From JAJEFO01 sp965209045 (GTDB taxonomy: Bacteria; Pseudomonadota; Alphaproteobacteria; Rhodobacterales; Rhodobacteraceae): DNA of 64,000 nucleotides. Positions 37,341 through 45,608 of this stretch are shown here, piece after piece. A model generated the notes under the pieces. The model had not been told where the DNA came from, did not search any database, and saw only the letters and a program-made list of their open reading frames with translations. The stretch lies in NCBI GenBank assembly GCA_965209045.1, contig CBDBPW010000002.1, positions 1,255,452 to 1,319,451 of the forward strand, read 5' to 3'. Each line of letters opens with the position of its first letter. Positions within the stretch are counted from its first letter, which is position 1. Both the position numbers and the translations under genes were made by a program.

Positions 37341-37994
37341 TCCGGCGCGCCCGTCCGGCAAACGCGCGTTGGCCCGCCGACTGCACGCGTCTCGCCAAGA
37401 CTGTCGTCAGGCCGCGATCCCGCTCCGGCCTGCGGATCCTTGGCCGCCTGCGGGCGAGGCGCCGGACGCGGGCCTGGTCCCGCGCATCTGCAAGGCCGCG
37501 GCAAGGCGGGCCGGGCCCGATGCGGAGGTCGCCGCCCCCCAGTCAATCCCGACGAGGCATTCAGGCTTGTCCATGGCATTCGCTCCTTTCAGTTCCCTCG
37601 GCGGGCCGCCATGATGCTGTCCGGTTGATGGCGTTTCTCATGCCTGCCTCCCGAAGATTCGCCGATTTCTGCCCGTTTTGCGCCGAAACGGCCCGAAAAC
37701 GGCACTTTTGCAGACATCCCCGATCCATGGAATTCCTGAGTCATCCAATGGAATCAGGCGTGCGGACTTGCGGGTGGCCACGAGCCAAGGGCTGTGGCAA
37801 TGAACCGAAACGCTTGAAGGATCCCGGGCCGGACAGGAGTCCCGACCTTGCCTGCTTTCACCGCAGGCAACCTGGCAGTCGAGGTCCGGTCGCGGTCCGG
37901 CGGATTCCGCCCGCGATCGAACGCGAGCGCGACAGAGTCCGCAGCCCGGTCGCCCGGTGCAGCCGATGCGCTTCCCTTGCACCGGCGCTTCCGG
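37341..37994. other. Gene-free stretch
   Basis: Only overlapping low-complexity frames are seen; none has a recognisable family, signal or ribosome binding site. Confidence 0.4.
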
Positions 37995-38219
37995 TCACGC
38001 GCCGAGCCGGGTCATCGTCAGCATCCCGAGGCAGGCCCCGACCTTGTAGGTCCCCTTCGCCGTCCTCCAGCCGAGATGCTCGCAGATCGTCTTCGCGAGC
38101 TCGTTGCGGCTGTCGTTGGGCAAGAGCGCCACCGTCTCCTGGATGTCGGCGATCTGCTGCCGGTTCACGCGGCGGCCCGAAAAGGTGGTCGACTTGAGGT
38201 CGATGATCCGCTGGTCCAT
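37995..38219 (-). pseudogene. N-terminal fragment of a DUF4338/DruA-like protein
   Basis: From the ATG at 38219 the frame reads MDQRIIDLKSTTFSGRRVNR, QQIADIQETVALLPNDSRNE and LAKTICEHLGWRTAKGTYKV, ending shortly after GACLGML. The pattern R.GRR..RQ...IQE.V...P..SR.ELA...CEHLGW....G..K..ACL..L is the N-terminal domain found before DUF4338 in DruA-like proteins and related transposases. The DUF4338 core is absent. It may be a truncated gene of mobile-element origin; the short protein could still be made, but its function is doubtful. Confidence 0.55.
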
Positions 38220-38704
38220 GGGCGGCTCCCGCACTTGCCTGACGACAGCAGGCGAATCGCGGGCCGCTTGTCAAGGGCCTTGCGGAAAGAGCCGTCCGGG
38301 CGGCAGAAGTCAAGCCGTGTCAAAGGCTTGCAGGATGCCAAAAAGTCACCCGCGAAGCACCAAGTCTATCCGAATGCCATTGGACCGCCGGAGGCGTCGG
38401 GCCGCGCCATCGGCACGAAAACGCGGCGCGCGCACGCACGATTGACCAAAGGTCGGAAAACGCGCATTCCCGGCGCGGCAACCGCCGTCGTCGACGGACG
38501 CAAAATCATGGTCGCCGACGACCGGGCGGCTCTTCAAGAGCCCTGAATGCGGAGAATCCGTCATCAGGACGGGAGGAACGGGATGCTCAGGCGCCTGCGC
38601 CCGGGCGGATCCCCGCGCCAGCGGGCTCTACAACCGATTAGCCCTGCTAGGGTTGACGGCAGGGATTGCTTCGCGGTTCGTTCTGAACGTAAGTTGCGAC
38701 GCGA
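38220..38704. other. Gene-free stretch
   Basis: No supportable gene is present. It separates the DruA-like fragment from the end of the secreted-protein gene. Confidence 0.4.
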
Positions 38705-40153
38705 CTACGGGGTCTCCCTGCTGGCGTTGAAGACACCGACGAAGACTCCGGGAGCCTGATAGGGATCACCGTTCCCGTCGATGAACGTTCGAGATTCCGT
38801 TCCGCCCATGACCTCGCCCGCGTATGTGCTGCCATCGTCATAGAAATGGCCGCGCATGCTTGTCATGTTTCTATGTATGCCCTGGGGCCAACGAGAAGTG
38901 GCGTCAAAGCCAATATGTTCCTTGTCCGGGGCATAGACCTCATACGTTCCGTCAAAGTCGGTGGCGCTGCCTTTGTTCATTATCCAGTGTACCGAGTCGC
39001 CGGATAGGTTCTCGATCCACGTGGCAACGTCTCCGCCGAATGTGGCGGTGAATTGTCGTTCGCCCATATTATTTCCGGTTTCACTGTACCAAGCTGTTGT
39101 GCAGCAACCAGTTGGAGGATTGCTGCTCACTTCTCCAAGGCTGACTCCGGTTGTTGTTCCGATGAATCGAATGTTGACTGTTCCCGTCACTAGGATTGGA
39201 TCGCCGACGTAAGAAGAACAATTCTCAAGGCAAGGATTAGTACTACTACCACCTTCATGTACAGGTATTGTTCCTCGTGGAACCATTTGCTGTCCAGCGC
39301 CGTATACGTTGCCTCGAAATGTCGCTCCCCAGAACGGTTCCGTTCCCTTTTCGAAATTGGACTGGTAGCGTGGATCAAAATGCGTCATCAAGTCTGCTTC
39401 ATGGCATCCTTCATTAGCATTGATGTAACAGTGCGCGGATATAATCCTTCTGTTTGGATCCACTTTAATTTTTCCATCTCCGCCATCCCAGTCCTGATCC
39501 GTCCCCACATCCTTGTTCGTCGGCCAAAACCATGTTTCGTCCATGCGATCCGCAAGCCACGGTCCGAATTGGGTGATGCCGTCTATTTCGGCGTTGGATT
39601 GAAGGGCAACGAGGTCTTCATCTGCGTCATGAAATTCAATGACCGGTTCCCCGATGATGATTTCCGAGTTCTGCGTGACAGGCTCTTCCTCGTGGAAAAC
39701 GATCTCCGTATTCTCGAAATGGCGTTGCAGGGTTTCCGCGACGATTTCTTGCGCGGTTCGTTCCTCGACCGGTTCCGGTTGAGGCCGGTTCAGCGTGATT
39801 GATCCCGTCTCTCCTAGCCTGTTGCCATGTGCAAGCAGCACGGTGATGGCTGCGTCCCCGTCTGTCGGATTGATCCAGACGTACCAGGATCGATTGCGTA
39901 GCGGGCCGGAGGAATGCATTCGTTTGACGCCTGCGTAGGAGCCGTTTTGCACTTCCAGAAGATTTCGGATGTTGCGGAAAGACCCGACCTCGTTGTCAAG
40001 GTGCAGTTCGATCAGGAACGCGCCCTTGGAGATTTCGTTGACGGCGTTTTCTTCCCGTTCCGAGAATGATGCCGCGTTGGTTGCGGTTCCCGTGGCAGGT
40101 CCCGAGAAGATCATCGCCGCCATGGCGATGCGCAGGAAGTTCAATTGCTTCAT
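38705..40153 (-). CDS. Secreted protein of unknown function, possible TbpB-like C-terminal barrel
   Basis: The start at about 40153 (MKQLNFLRIAMAAMIFSGPA) gives a Sec signal peptide ending near TNAAS; the frame is open to 40264. The mature protein of about 460 residues is acidic, with a Gln/Glu/Val-rich linker (EPVEERTAQEIVAETLQRHF) after a small N-terminal domain. The C-terminal third (ATFGGDVATWIENLSGDSVH, MTSMRGHFYDDGSTYAGEVM, GVFVGVFNASRE) has the G.F.D....G...G pattern of TbpB-like barrels, as in the 8635-10638 lipoprotein, but weakly. Lower GC than its neighbours suggests a separate origin. It carries the same upstream blocks A and B as the other secreted genes. Confidence 0.6.
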   Translation of the reverse strand: MKQLNFLRIAMAAMIFSGPATGTATNAASFSEREENAVNEISKGAFLIELHLDNEVGSFRNIRNLLEVQNGSYAGVKRMHSSGPLRNRSWYVWINPTDGDAAITVLLAHGNRLGETGSITLNRPQPEPVEERTAQEIVAETLQRHFENTEIVFHEEEPVTQNSEIIIGEPVIEFHDADEDLVALQSNAEIDGITQFGPWLADRMDETWFWPTNKDVGTDQDWDGGDGKIKVDPNRRIISAHCYINANEGCHEADLMTHFDPRYQSNFEKGTEPFWGATFRGNVYGAGQQMVPRGTIPVHEGGSSTNPCLENCSSYVGDPILVTGTVNIRFIGTTTGVSLGEVSSNPPTGCCTTAWYSETGNNMGERQFTATFGGDVATWIENLSGDSVHWIMNKGSATDFDGTYEVYAPDKEHIGFDATSRWPQGIHRNMTSMRGHFYDDGSTYAGEVMGGTESRTFIDGNGDPYQAPGVFVGVFNASRETP

Positions 40154-40302
40154 TGCTGCTTTCCTTGATTGATAGCCAAGGCCCGTCCCGTTGACCTGTT
40201 GACAGTCATGCTGCGATTGGTTCGGTTCGTTGGGACGTCCTGCCCCAATGACCGCCGGGATCATGTTACCTTAGTGCTCCCCCCCCGGCGGGCGACAAGT
40301 TG

Positions 40303-40336
40303 TTGGAATCGACTTTTCTTTGCAGTCGGCAAAAAA
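40303..40336 (-). promoter_or_regulatory. Shared upstream block A, copy 3
   Basis: The minus-strand core is TTTTTTTGCCGACTGCAAAG, then AAAAGTCGATTCC, about 150-180 bp before the start at 40153. A nearby CGCCGGGGG segment is also shared with copy 1. Confidence 0.45.
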
Positions 40337-40416
40337 ACTGTTGCAGTGCGGATTCGGCGCGTCCTGGGTGCCGCAGCGGCACCGTCCGCGGGCTCGGACG
40401 GACGTATGTCGTTCTT

Positions 40417-40438
40417 CGAGAAACAAAGCGTTAGGGTC
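40417..40438 (-). promoter_or_regulatory. Shared upstream block B, copy 3
   Basis: The plus strand reads CGAGAAACAAAGCGTTAGGG, about 80 bp beyond block A. It is the most divergent copy. No gene is supported between 40439 and about 41000. Confidence 0.35.
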
Positions 40439-40999
40439 GACTGGCTGCGCTGGTCCGTCGCCGCGCGACCGCTGCCGACTGCACGAGTCCATAGAGAACT
40501 GTTGTCGGGCTTCGATCCCGCTCCGGCGATCGCGGACGGCATCCTTGACCGCCTTGTCCATTGCGCAATCCGGTGCGAACCGCACGGTTCGTGAGTGCGG
40601 CCCGACAGCGCCGCGCAAGGCAAGCGAGAGCCGGAAGTTACGGCAGGCCGGGACGCCACCCGCTACGTTCCAGCGCATCCAGGTTCGGTACGCGCACCCG
40701 AGCGAACGTTGTGAACCGCCCCGTGGAGGGTCGGTGATCGGAAGATCACTTCCCGGACCCTTCCTGCCGCCGGGTCTTCACCAGGCGCGGCAGCGTTCGC
40801 TTCAGCAACTGCCGGCTCGTACGCAAGGGTTTGGCTTCAATCCACTCCCGCGGCCGGTGCGCGACCTTTTCGAACGGATCGGCGACGGCCCGGTTTCGGC
40901 TGCGGCTTCGGCCTCGCGGTCGGGTGAGCCTCCCCGCCCTTCCAGACCGTGTGCTGCTCGGCGAGGAAGTCATCCAGCGAAGTCTCTTCCGATCCGGCC

Positions 41000-41460
41000 T
41001 GCAACGCAACGCCATCCGCATGAACGGCGACCTCCTGCTGCCCGCGTCGCATCTGCTGCAGGAGATGAACCGGATACAGCTGCTCCTGAAACCCGGTGAT
41101 CGCATCCCGCACCGCCGGAATCGTGCAGGCATCATCGCGCAGCCGCTGACACTGTGTTGCCGCTCGGCGGCGGCGCTGCCGGACCCGGGCCCCGTCCCGG
41201 GTCCTCTCCGAGAGCTTGAGCGAAGGCTGGAGCGAGGTCATGAACAGGCGAACCGTCCCGTAGAGCCGGGACAGGGCCGCCGCCGCCGACAGTCTCTCGA
41301 GGCGGCGATATCCGACGATGCGCGGAACCACGAAACCGTTCGTCCGTTACGCAAACGCCTGGTCGTTCTTGTGCCAGGGCCGGTTGTGCGCAAACACGAT
41401 CCCGTGCTCTTCGCGGCATGCCGCAAGCATCTCGTTCCCTAAGACGCCGTCGCTGTCCAA
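41000..41460 (-). pseudogene. C-terminal fragment of an integrase-type IS transposase
   Basis: The minus-strand frame reads DLDSDGVLGNEMLAACREEH, HNRPWHKNDQAFA, stop, RTNGFVVPRIVGYRRLERLS, LYGTVRLFMTSLQPSLKLSE and VHLLQQMRRGQQEV. This is the second half of the rve core and C-terminus of the family whose N-terminus lies at 6841-7209. An in-frame stop replaces the region of the catalytic Glu (usual NDQAWVEQKNG). The start is replaced by unrelated DNA at about 41460. It is dead. Confidence 0.65.
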
Positions 41461-41615
41461 GTCGAAGCGAGCAGGCCAAGCGGCAGGCGTTTGCGCAACT
41501 CCTCAAGGGGCTCCTGCCAGGGCAATCGCGTCTCAAGGGATTTCCCCTTGCATCTGCGTGACCGCATGATTCCCTGTTGAAAGAGAACACCCCGAGGCAG
41601 GGATGAGACAGGAAA

Positions 41616-41870
41616 ATGCAGGACTTCACACGGATCTTCGACGGGGTGGATGCCCCCCGTGCCAGCTACGCAACCCCTTACGATCTCCATGAAATTCTGA
41701 TGATCGCCCTTCCCTGCACGACTTGCGGCGGCCAGACATGCACCGACATGGCGCCTTTCGGGCGCTGGAGGGAAGATGTCCTCCGGCGCTTCACGACACT
41801 TGGGCACGGCATCTCGGGCCACGACGCCTTCTTGGCGCCGTTCAGGGGTGAGCGTCGCCAGAGTTTCTGA
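41616..41870 (+). pseudogene. ISAs1-family transposase N-terminal fragment
   Basis: The frame reads MQDFTRIFDGVDAPRASYAT, PYDLHEILMIALPCTTCGGQ, TCTDMAPFGRWREDVLRRFT and LGHGISGHDAFLAPFR. This matches the H-repeat/ISAs1 pattern (F..I.DPR......HPL.DIL.IAL....CG...C.D...F.......L..F..L.NGIPSHDTF...F). It stops at 41870 before the DDE core. Non-functional. Confidence 0.65.
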
Positions 41871-41957
41871 CGGGGATTCTGTCGGTTCCGCTCGAACTTC
41901 GTGATGGACTTGTGCGTGTTCCCCTCAACCAGCCAGCAGGAAGCTGGCCGAGGGGCT

Positions 41958-41991
41958 TGTCTCGGAGACGGTGTAAATCATCGGAGACAAG
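41958..41991. other. Hairpin just before the IS accessory gene
   Basis: CTTGTCTC at 41958 pairs with GAGACAAG ending at 41991, only a few bases before the ATG at 41995. It may belong to the insertion-sequence end or sequester the ribosome binding site. Confidence 0.4.
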
Positions 41992-41994
41992 GCA

Positions 41995-42618
41995 ATGTCG
42001 CACATTCCGTTCCCGGGTTCCACTCTTTCATGCGCCCGCATCTGGGCCTTCCTCGGACAGGTCGACGCAGCCGAGGCTGACCGCTGCCGTGCCGAAGGAT
42101 GCGAGCACTGCCCTGGCCGCCTTCACAGCGCGACCTTTCCGCGCAAGCCGCACGCCCTTGCGCCCGGCCTTCGCGAGGACGTCCGCCGCTTCAGCTTCTG
42201 CTGCGCCGCGTGTCGGGGCCGGACGACACCGCCCTCGATGCGCTTCTTCCGAAGCAGGTTCAGGGTGGCGCCGGTGTTCCTCGCGGCGAGCCTGACGGTC
42301 CTTGGCGGCAGCGTTGCCGTCGAGAAGGCCAGCAGCATGTGGGGCATTCCGGCCGTGACGCTGCGCCGGTGGCGCCGGTGGTGGCGGGAGGGCTTCCCGG
42401 CGACAGCGGCGTGGCGCCTCAAGCGCCTCAAGCGGGGCAAGCTGCCGGTTCCGCCGGACGAGCCGCCGCCCGTCTTCCTGGAGCGCTCGGTCCGTGGCCG
42501 GTCGGAGAGCCCCCGGCTGCTGCGAAGCCTTGCCTTGCTCATGCCGTGGACCGGACATTGCGGAATCGGCAATGGCCGGGCCGGGCCCGCAGAGAGTGTT
42601 CCTGTCGCGCTGGCATAG
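41995..42618 (+). CDS. IS accessory protein with Cys-rich N-terminus and helix-turn-helix
   Basis: This 207-residue protein starts MSHIPFPGSTLSCARIWAFL. Cys residues in RCRAEGCEHCPG and FSFCCAACRGR suggest a zinc finger. The following SMRFFRSRFRVAPVFLAASL and WGIPAVTLRRWRRWWREGFP resemble a helix-turn-helix with a WRRWWRE recognition segment. Proteins of this kind precede integrase-type (rve) transposases in some insertion sequences. The next 500 bp are exactly such a transposase, in decayed form. The reading frame is intact to the stop at 42618. It probably binds the element's DNA. Family name not certain. Confidence 0.6.
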   Translation: MSHIPFPGSTLSCARIWAFLGQVDAAEADRCRAEGCEHCPGRLHSATFPRKPHALAPGLREDVRRFSFCCAACRGRTTPPSMRFFRSRFRVAPVFLAASLTVLGGSVAVEKASSMWGIPAVTLRRWRRWWREGFPATAAWRLKRLKRGKLPVPPDEPPPVFLERSVRGRSESPRLLRSLALLMPWTGHCGIGNGRAGPAESVPVALA

Positions 42619-42671
42619 GGCTCCCTACACCTCGTATGCTTCGAGAATCAGAAGTGAACCAGGGGTGGCTG

Positions 42672-43110
42672 GGCGCGGCTGCGCTTCGCCGTCGTCGGCC
42701 CGCTCCTGGCGTCGCCGCCGCCGAAGGGGCGGCTGCGAGCCGAACTCGAACGGCTGTCGCTGCGGGACTGAGAGCATCCCGCCAGGGGCGGCAAGGTGCG
42801 GTTCTCGGTCTCGACGATCGAGCGCTAGTACTACTACCAGGCGCGGTCGGCCGGGCAGGATCCGGTGCGGGCGCTGCGCCGGCGGGTGCGCAGCGACGCC
42901 GGCCGCGCGCGGCGGGGCTGGGGCGCCGCCGCCGCCGTCGGAAGTTCGGGGACGAGCCCGAGAGGCCCGGTGTCGAGGAGCGCGAGGTGCTGCGCTACGA
43001 GGTCTCGCGCAGCCACGCCCTTTGGCATGCCGATTTCCACCATGCAGGGACCTGTCGCGTGCTCACGGCCTCCGGGGAGTGGAGGACGCCGATCCTTCTG
43101 AGCTTCCTGG
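42672..43110 (+). pseudogene. Integrase-type IS transposase, degenerate and truncated by the outer RIT element
   Basis: Frames read RLRFAVVGPLLASPPPKGRL, RAELERLSLRD, stop, EHPARGGKVRFSVSTIER, stop, then after frame changes RRRKFGDEPERPG, EREVLRYEVSRSHALWHADF and TASGEWRTPILLSFLDN. This is the N-terminus and first catalytic Asp region (ALWHADFHH) of an rve transposase. Two in-frame stops and at least one frameshift are present. The coding sequence ends exactly where the outer RIT inverted repeat begins (43111), so the RIT element interrupted it at the second Asp region. Confidence 0.7.
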
Positions 43111-43194
43111 ATAATGGTGAGTCCTCACTTATGGAAAGTTGAGTGATCAAAGCGTTGTCTTGAAGGGATGCCCGCGTCGACCACTCACCATAAC
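43111..43194 (+). repeat. Left 84-bp inverted repeat of the outer RIT element
   Basis: The exact reverse complement is at 51492-51575. The repeat itself begins ATGGTGAGT (43114) and ends ACTCACCAT, so each end carries two inverted arms about 65 bp apart, probably recombinase-binding arms. Confidence 0.93.
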
Positions 43195-43240
43195 TGAAAT
43201 AGCCTTCTTTGGTTCAACATCCAGCCAGAGAGGGATTCAT

Positions 43241-44818
43241 ATGATACAGAAGCCATGTTCGGGCCGCGACACGAGGTCAACGTCTCCGCGGACGCTCATC
43301 CAGGAGTTTGCTTCGCGAGGAAGGGATGCAGGGTGGAGTCCTGTCTATGTCGGGCAGCTTGCCGGAGTGTCACATCATCTCCTCGCCTGGCTGCAACAGA
43401 ATGACATCGGCATTGAGGCAATTGATGACACAATAGTTCGGGAATTCGTCAACCACGAGTGTCGATGCCAGCCGGCGGCGGCAGACTTGCCCCGTCAAGA
43501 CTTTAGCTGGGAGACGACCGGCAGGCATCGGCGACGACTGTTGGCTCTCCAGTTTGTCTGCTTTCTGGAACAGGCCGGACACATACCGACACCTGGTGAA
43601 CTCGAGCAGAATCTTGGCCTCCTTGGGGCGTTCATCGATCACCTGCAGGGGCAGGGATACGCCTCGATCACCCTCACGCACTATCGAAGCGCTTGCGTTC
43701 ACTTCCTGGTCTGGCTGCATCGCCGCCGGACGCCGCTGGCGGCAATCGACGCAACCACGCTGGACCGCTTTCGCAATCATGACTGCGTCTGCGGTTATCC
43801 GGATCTTTACCAGTGCTCGAGGAGAGGCGGCGCTCCGAGGTCGCGCCTCCTCGAAAAGATCCAGAGGTTCATCGTCTTCCTGGTCGACGAGGGCGCGGTC
43901 TGCGACTTCCTCACAGCGCGCGGGGAAGACGATCCGGAGTTGTCCGCATTTGCGACATGGCTCCGGCAATATCGGGGGATCGGCGAGCCCAGCATTCGGC
44001 GGCATCTGCGGTGCATTGCGATGATGTTGCCCGCCTTGAGGGCCGGCTCGGACGGGCTCAATGCCGCCCGGATCCGGGCGGCATTGAGCCCGCAGATTGC
44101 CGACCGTTCCCGCTCCATGACCGGATGCATCCTCACCGCGTTGCGCATGTATCTGCGGTTCCAGTCCTTGCGGGGCTGCTGTGCGCCGGAGCTGGTCGAG
44201 TCCGTCCCGTCGGTGCGGCGCTGGGCGCTGGCGCCATTGCCAAAATACGTGTCAAGCGATGTCGTTGAACACGTCATCGCCTCCTGTGACGGCTCAACGC
44301 CGATCGGACTTCGGGACCGCGCCATGGTTCTGCTTCTTGCCCGCATGGCGCTGCGCGCCGGTGACATTGCCGACATGCGCCTTGCGGACATCGACTGGGA
44401 CAGGGCGACCATCCGGGTCAGTGGAAAATCGAAGCGCCAGGAGGAGCTTGATCTGCCACAGGAGGTTGGCGACGCCCTGTTTGACTACATTGTCTCGGGT
44501 CGACCACGGGTCAAGGAAAGCAAGCTGTTCCTACGGAGCGTGGCACCGCATCGGCCGCTGGCGTCTCTGGGAGCCGTCTGCCGCCGCGTGCGACGCATTC
44601 TGCAACGGGCCGGTGTCGACGACACCCTTCCTGCGGCTCGGCTGTTCCGTCATTCACTGGCCACCAGCATGGTACGCGAAGGCGCCTCGCTCGGGGCTGT
44701 CAGCGCCGTGCTTCGCCACAAGTCCCATCAGACGACGGCGATTTACGCCAAGGTCGATGTCGCAATGCTGCGCGAACTCGCGCAGCCCTGGGCTGGAGGC
44801 GATGATGTCTCTTGCTGA
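43241..44818 (+). CDS. ritA: RIT tyrosine recombinase, first gene (RitA type), outer element
   Basis: The start at 43241 follows AGAGGGA. The N-terminal half is Cys-rich (HECRCQP, HDCVCGYPDLYQCSRR) and SAM-like, with DNA-binding core segments. The catalytic half shows RAGDIADM with the first Arg, GKSKRQEELDLP, RLFRHSLATSMV, LRHKSHQTT and the AIYAKVD tyrosine. The first His of the HxxR box is replaced by Arg (ARLFRHS, compared with AHVFRHS in the inner copy). Length is 525 residues, normal for this member of the trio. The last 17 bp overlap ritB. The enzyme should act with RitB and RitC on the element ends. Confidence 0.85.
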   Translation: MIQKPCSGRDTRSTSPRTLIQEFASRGRDAGWSPVYVGQLAGVSHHLLAWLQQNDIGIEAIDDTIVREFVNHECRCQPAAADLPRQDFSWETTGRHRRRLLALQFVCFLEQAGHIPTPGELEQNLGLLGAFIDHLQGQGYASITLTHYRSACVHFLVWLHRRRTPLAAIDATTLDRFRNHDCVCGYPDLYQCSRRGGAPRSRLLEKIQRFIVFLVDEGAVCDFLTARGEDDPELSAFATWLRQYRGIGEPSIRRHLRCIAMMLPALRAGSDGLNAARIRAALSPQIADRSRSMTGCILTALRMYLRFQSLRGCCAPELVESVPSVRRWALAPLPKYVSSDVVEHVIASCDGSTPIGLRDRAMVLLLARMALRAGDIADMRLADIDWDRATIRVSGKSKRQEELDLPQEVGDALFDYIVSGRPRVKESKLFLRSVAPHRPLASLGAVCRRVRRILQRAGVDDTLPAARLFRHSLATSMVREGASLGAVSAVLRHKSHQTTAIYAKVDVAMLRELAQPWAGGDDVSC

Positions 44819-45540
44819 GGATGTCGAACGCTACATCGCGTTCAAGAGGGCGCTGGGACTGAAGTTCAAGTCCCAGGGCCTTGTCTTGCGCCGCTTCGTC
44901 GAGTTCTCGCGGGAGCGGGGCGAACGGTTCGCTCGCCGTACAACGGTTCTGGACTGGGCCGGTGCCGCCCCCTCGGCGATAAGCAAGCGTCAGAGGCTGC
45001 GCTGCGTCCACGGGTTTGCGGTGTGGATAAATGGCGAGGACAGCCGTCACGAGATTCCGGATCCGACCGCTTTCGGCCGCGGGTATCGACGACCAACCCC
45101 GCTTCTGCCGACCGCCCGGGACATCCGGACCATCATGGCAGCGGCCTTGGAACTCGGACCGCGCGGCAGCATCACTCCCCACAGCCTCCACACCATGATC
45201 GGCCTGATTGCCACGACCGGTCTGCGACGCAGCGAAGCCGTCAACCTGCTGCTCACGGACTACACGACTGACGGGTTGGTTGTCCGCAACAGCAAGTTCG
45301 GCAAAAGCCGGCTGGTACCGCTGCATGCCAGCACCCGCGCGGCACTCGACGACTTCCTTGAAATCCGCACGACAAAGGGCGGAACGAACGATCATCTGTT
45401 CGTCAACTCGGCAGGTCATCCGTTCCATCCCAATCACGTCACCTCGGTCTTCATTCGACTCGCTCGCCAAACGGGACTGCGCAAGAATGCTGGAACTGGC
45501 GGACTTCGGTTGCATGATTTGCGGCATAATTCCGGAATCT
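44802..45540 (+). pseudogene. ritB: RIT tyrosine recombinase, second gene (RitB type), 5' part
   Basis: From ATG 44802 the protein MSLAEDVERYIAFKRALGLK proceeds through TTGLRRSEAVNLLLTDYTTD, NSKFGKSRLVPLHASTRAAL and LRLHDLRHN, i.e. first Arg, Lys and HxxR boxes. Right after LRHN the sequence changes to unrelated DNA (frame ends at 45608). The rest of the gene, beginning at DCRHSQWYLEATPKLMQQI, lies at 50396-50497, beyond the inserted elements. About 35 codons, including the second His box (LGH), are lost. It overlaps ritA by 17 bp. Confidence 0.8.
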
Positions 45541-45556
45541 TTTTTATTCCGGGGAG
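45533..45556. other. Hairpin at the ritB breakpoint
   Basis: CCGGAAT, then CTTTTTT, then ATTCCGG forms a 7-bp stem exactly where outer ritB breaks and downstream of the opposing ritC (stop at 45609). With its A/T run it could terminate that opposing gene. Confidence 0.4.
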
Positions 45557-45608
45557 CCTTCTGATCCGATTGATTTCGCGTCACTTTCCTGCGTGGTTTC
45601 CGGGATAA

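Noticed and set aside
37093..38197. Several plus-strand frames around the giant gene start
   Set aside because: They overlap its promoter region and blocks A and B, and have Arg/Pro-rich composition without any motif.
42028..42572. Minus-strand frames opposite the IS accessory gene
   Set aside because: The plus-strand frame has Cys motifs and a helix-turn-helix; the minus-strand frames are compositionally biased shadows.
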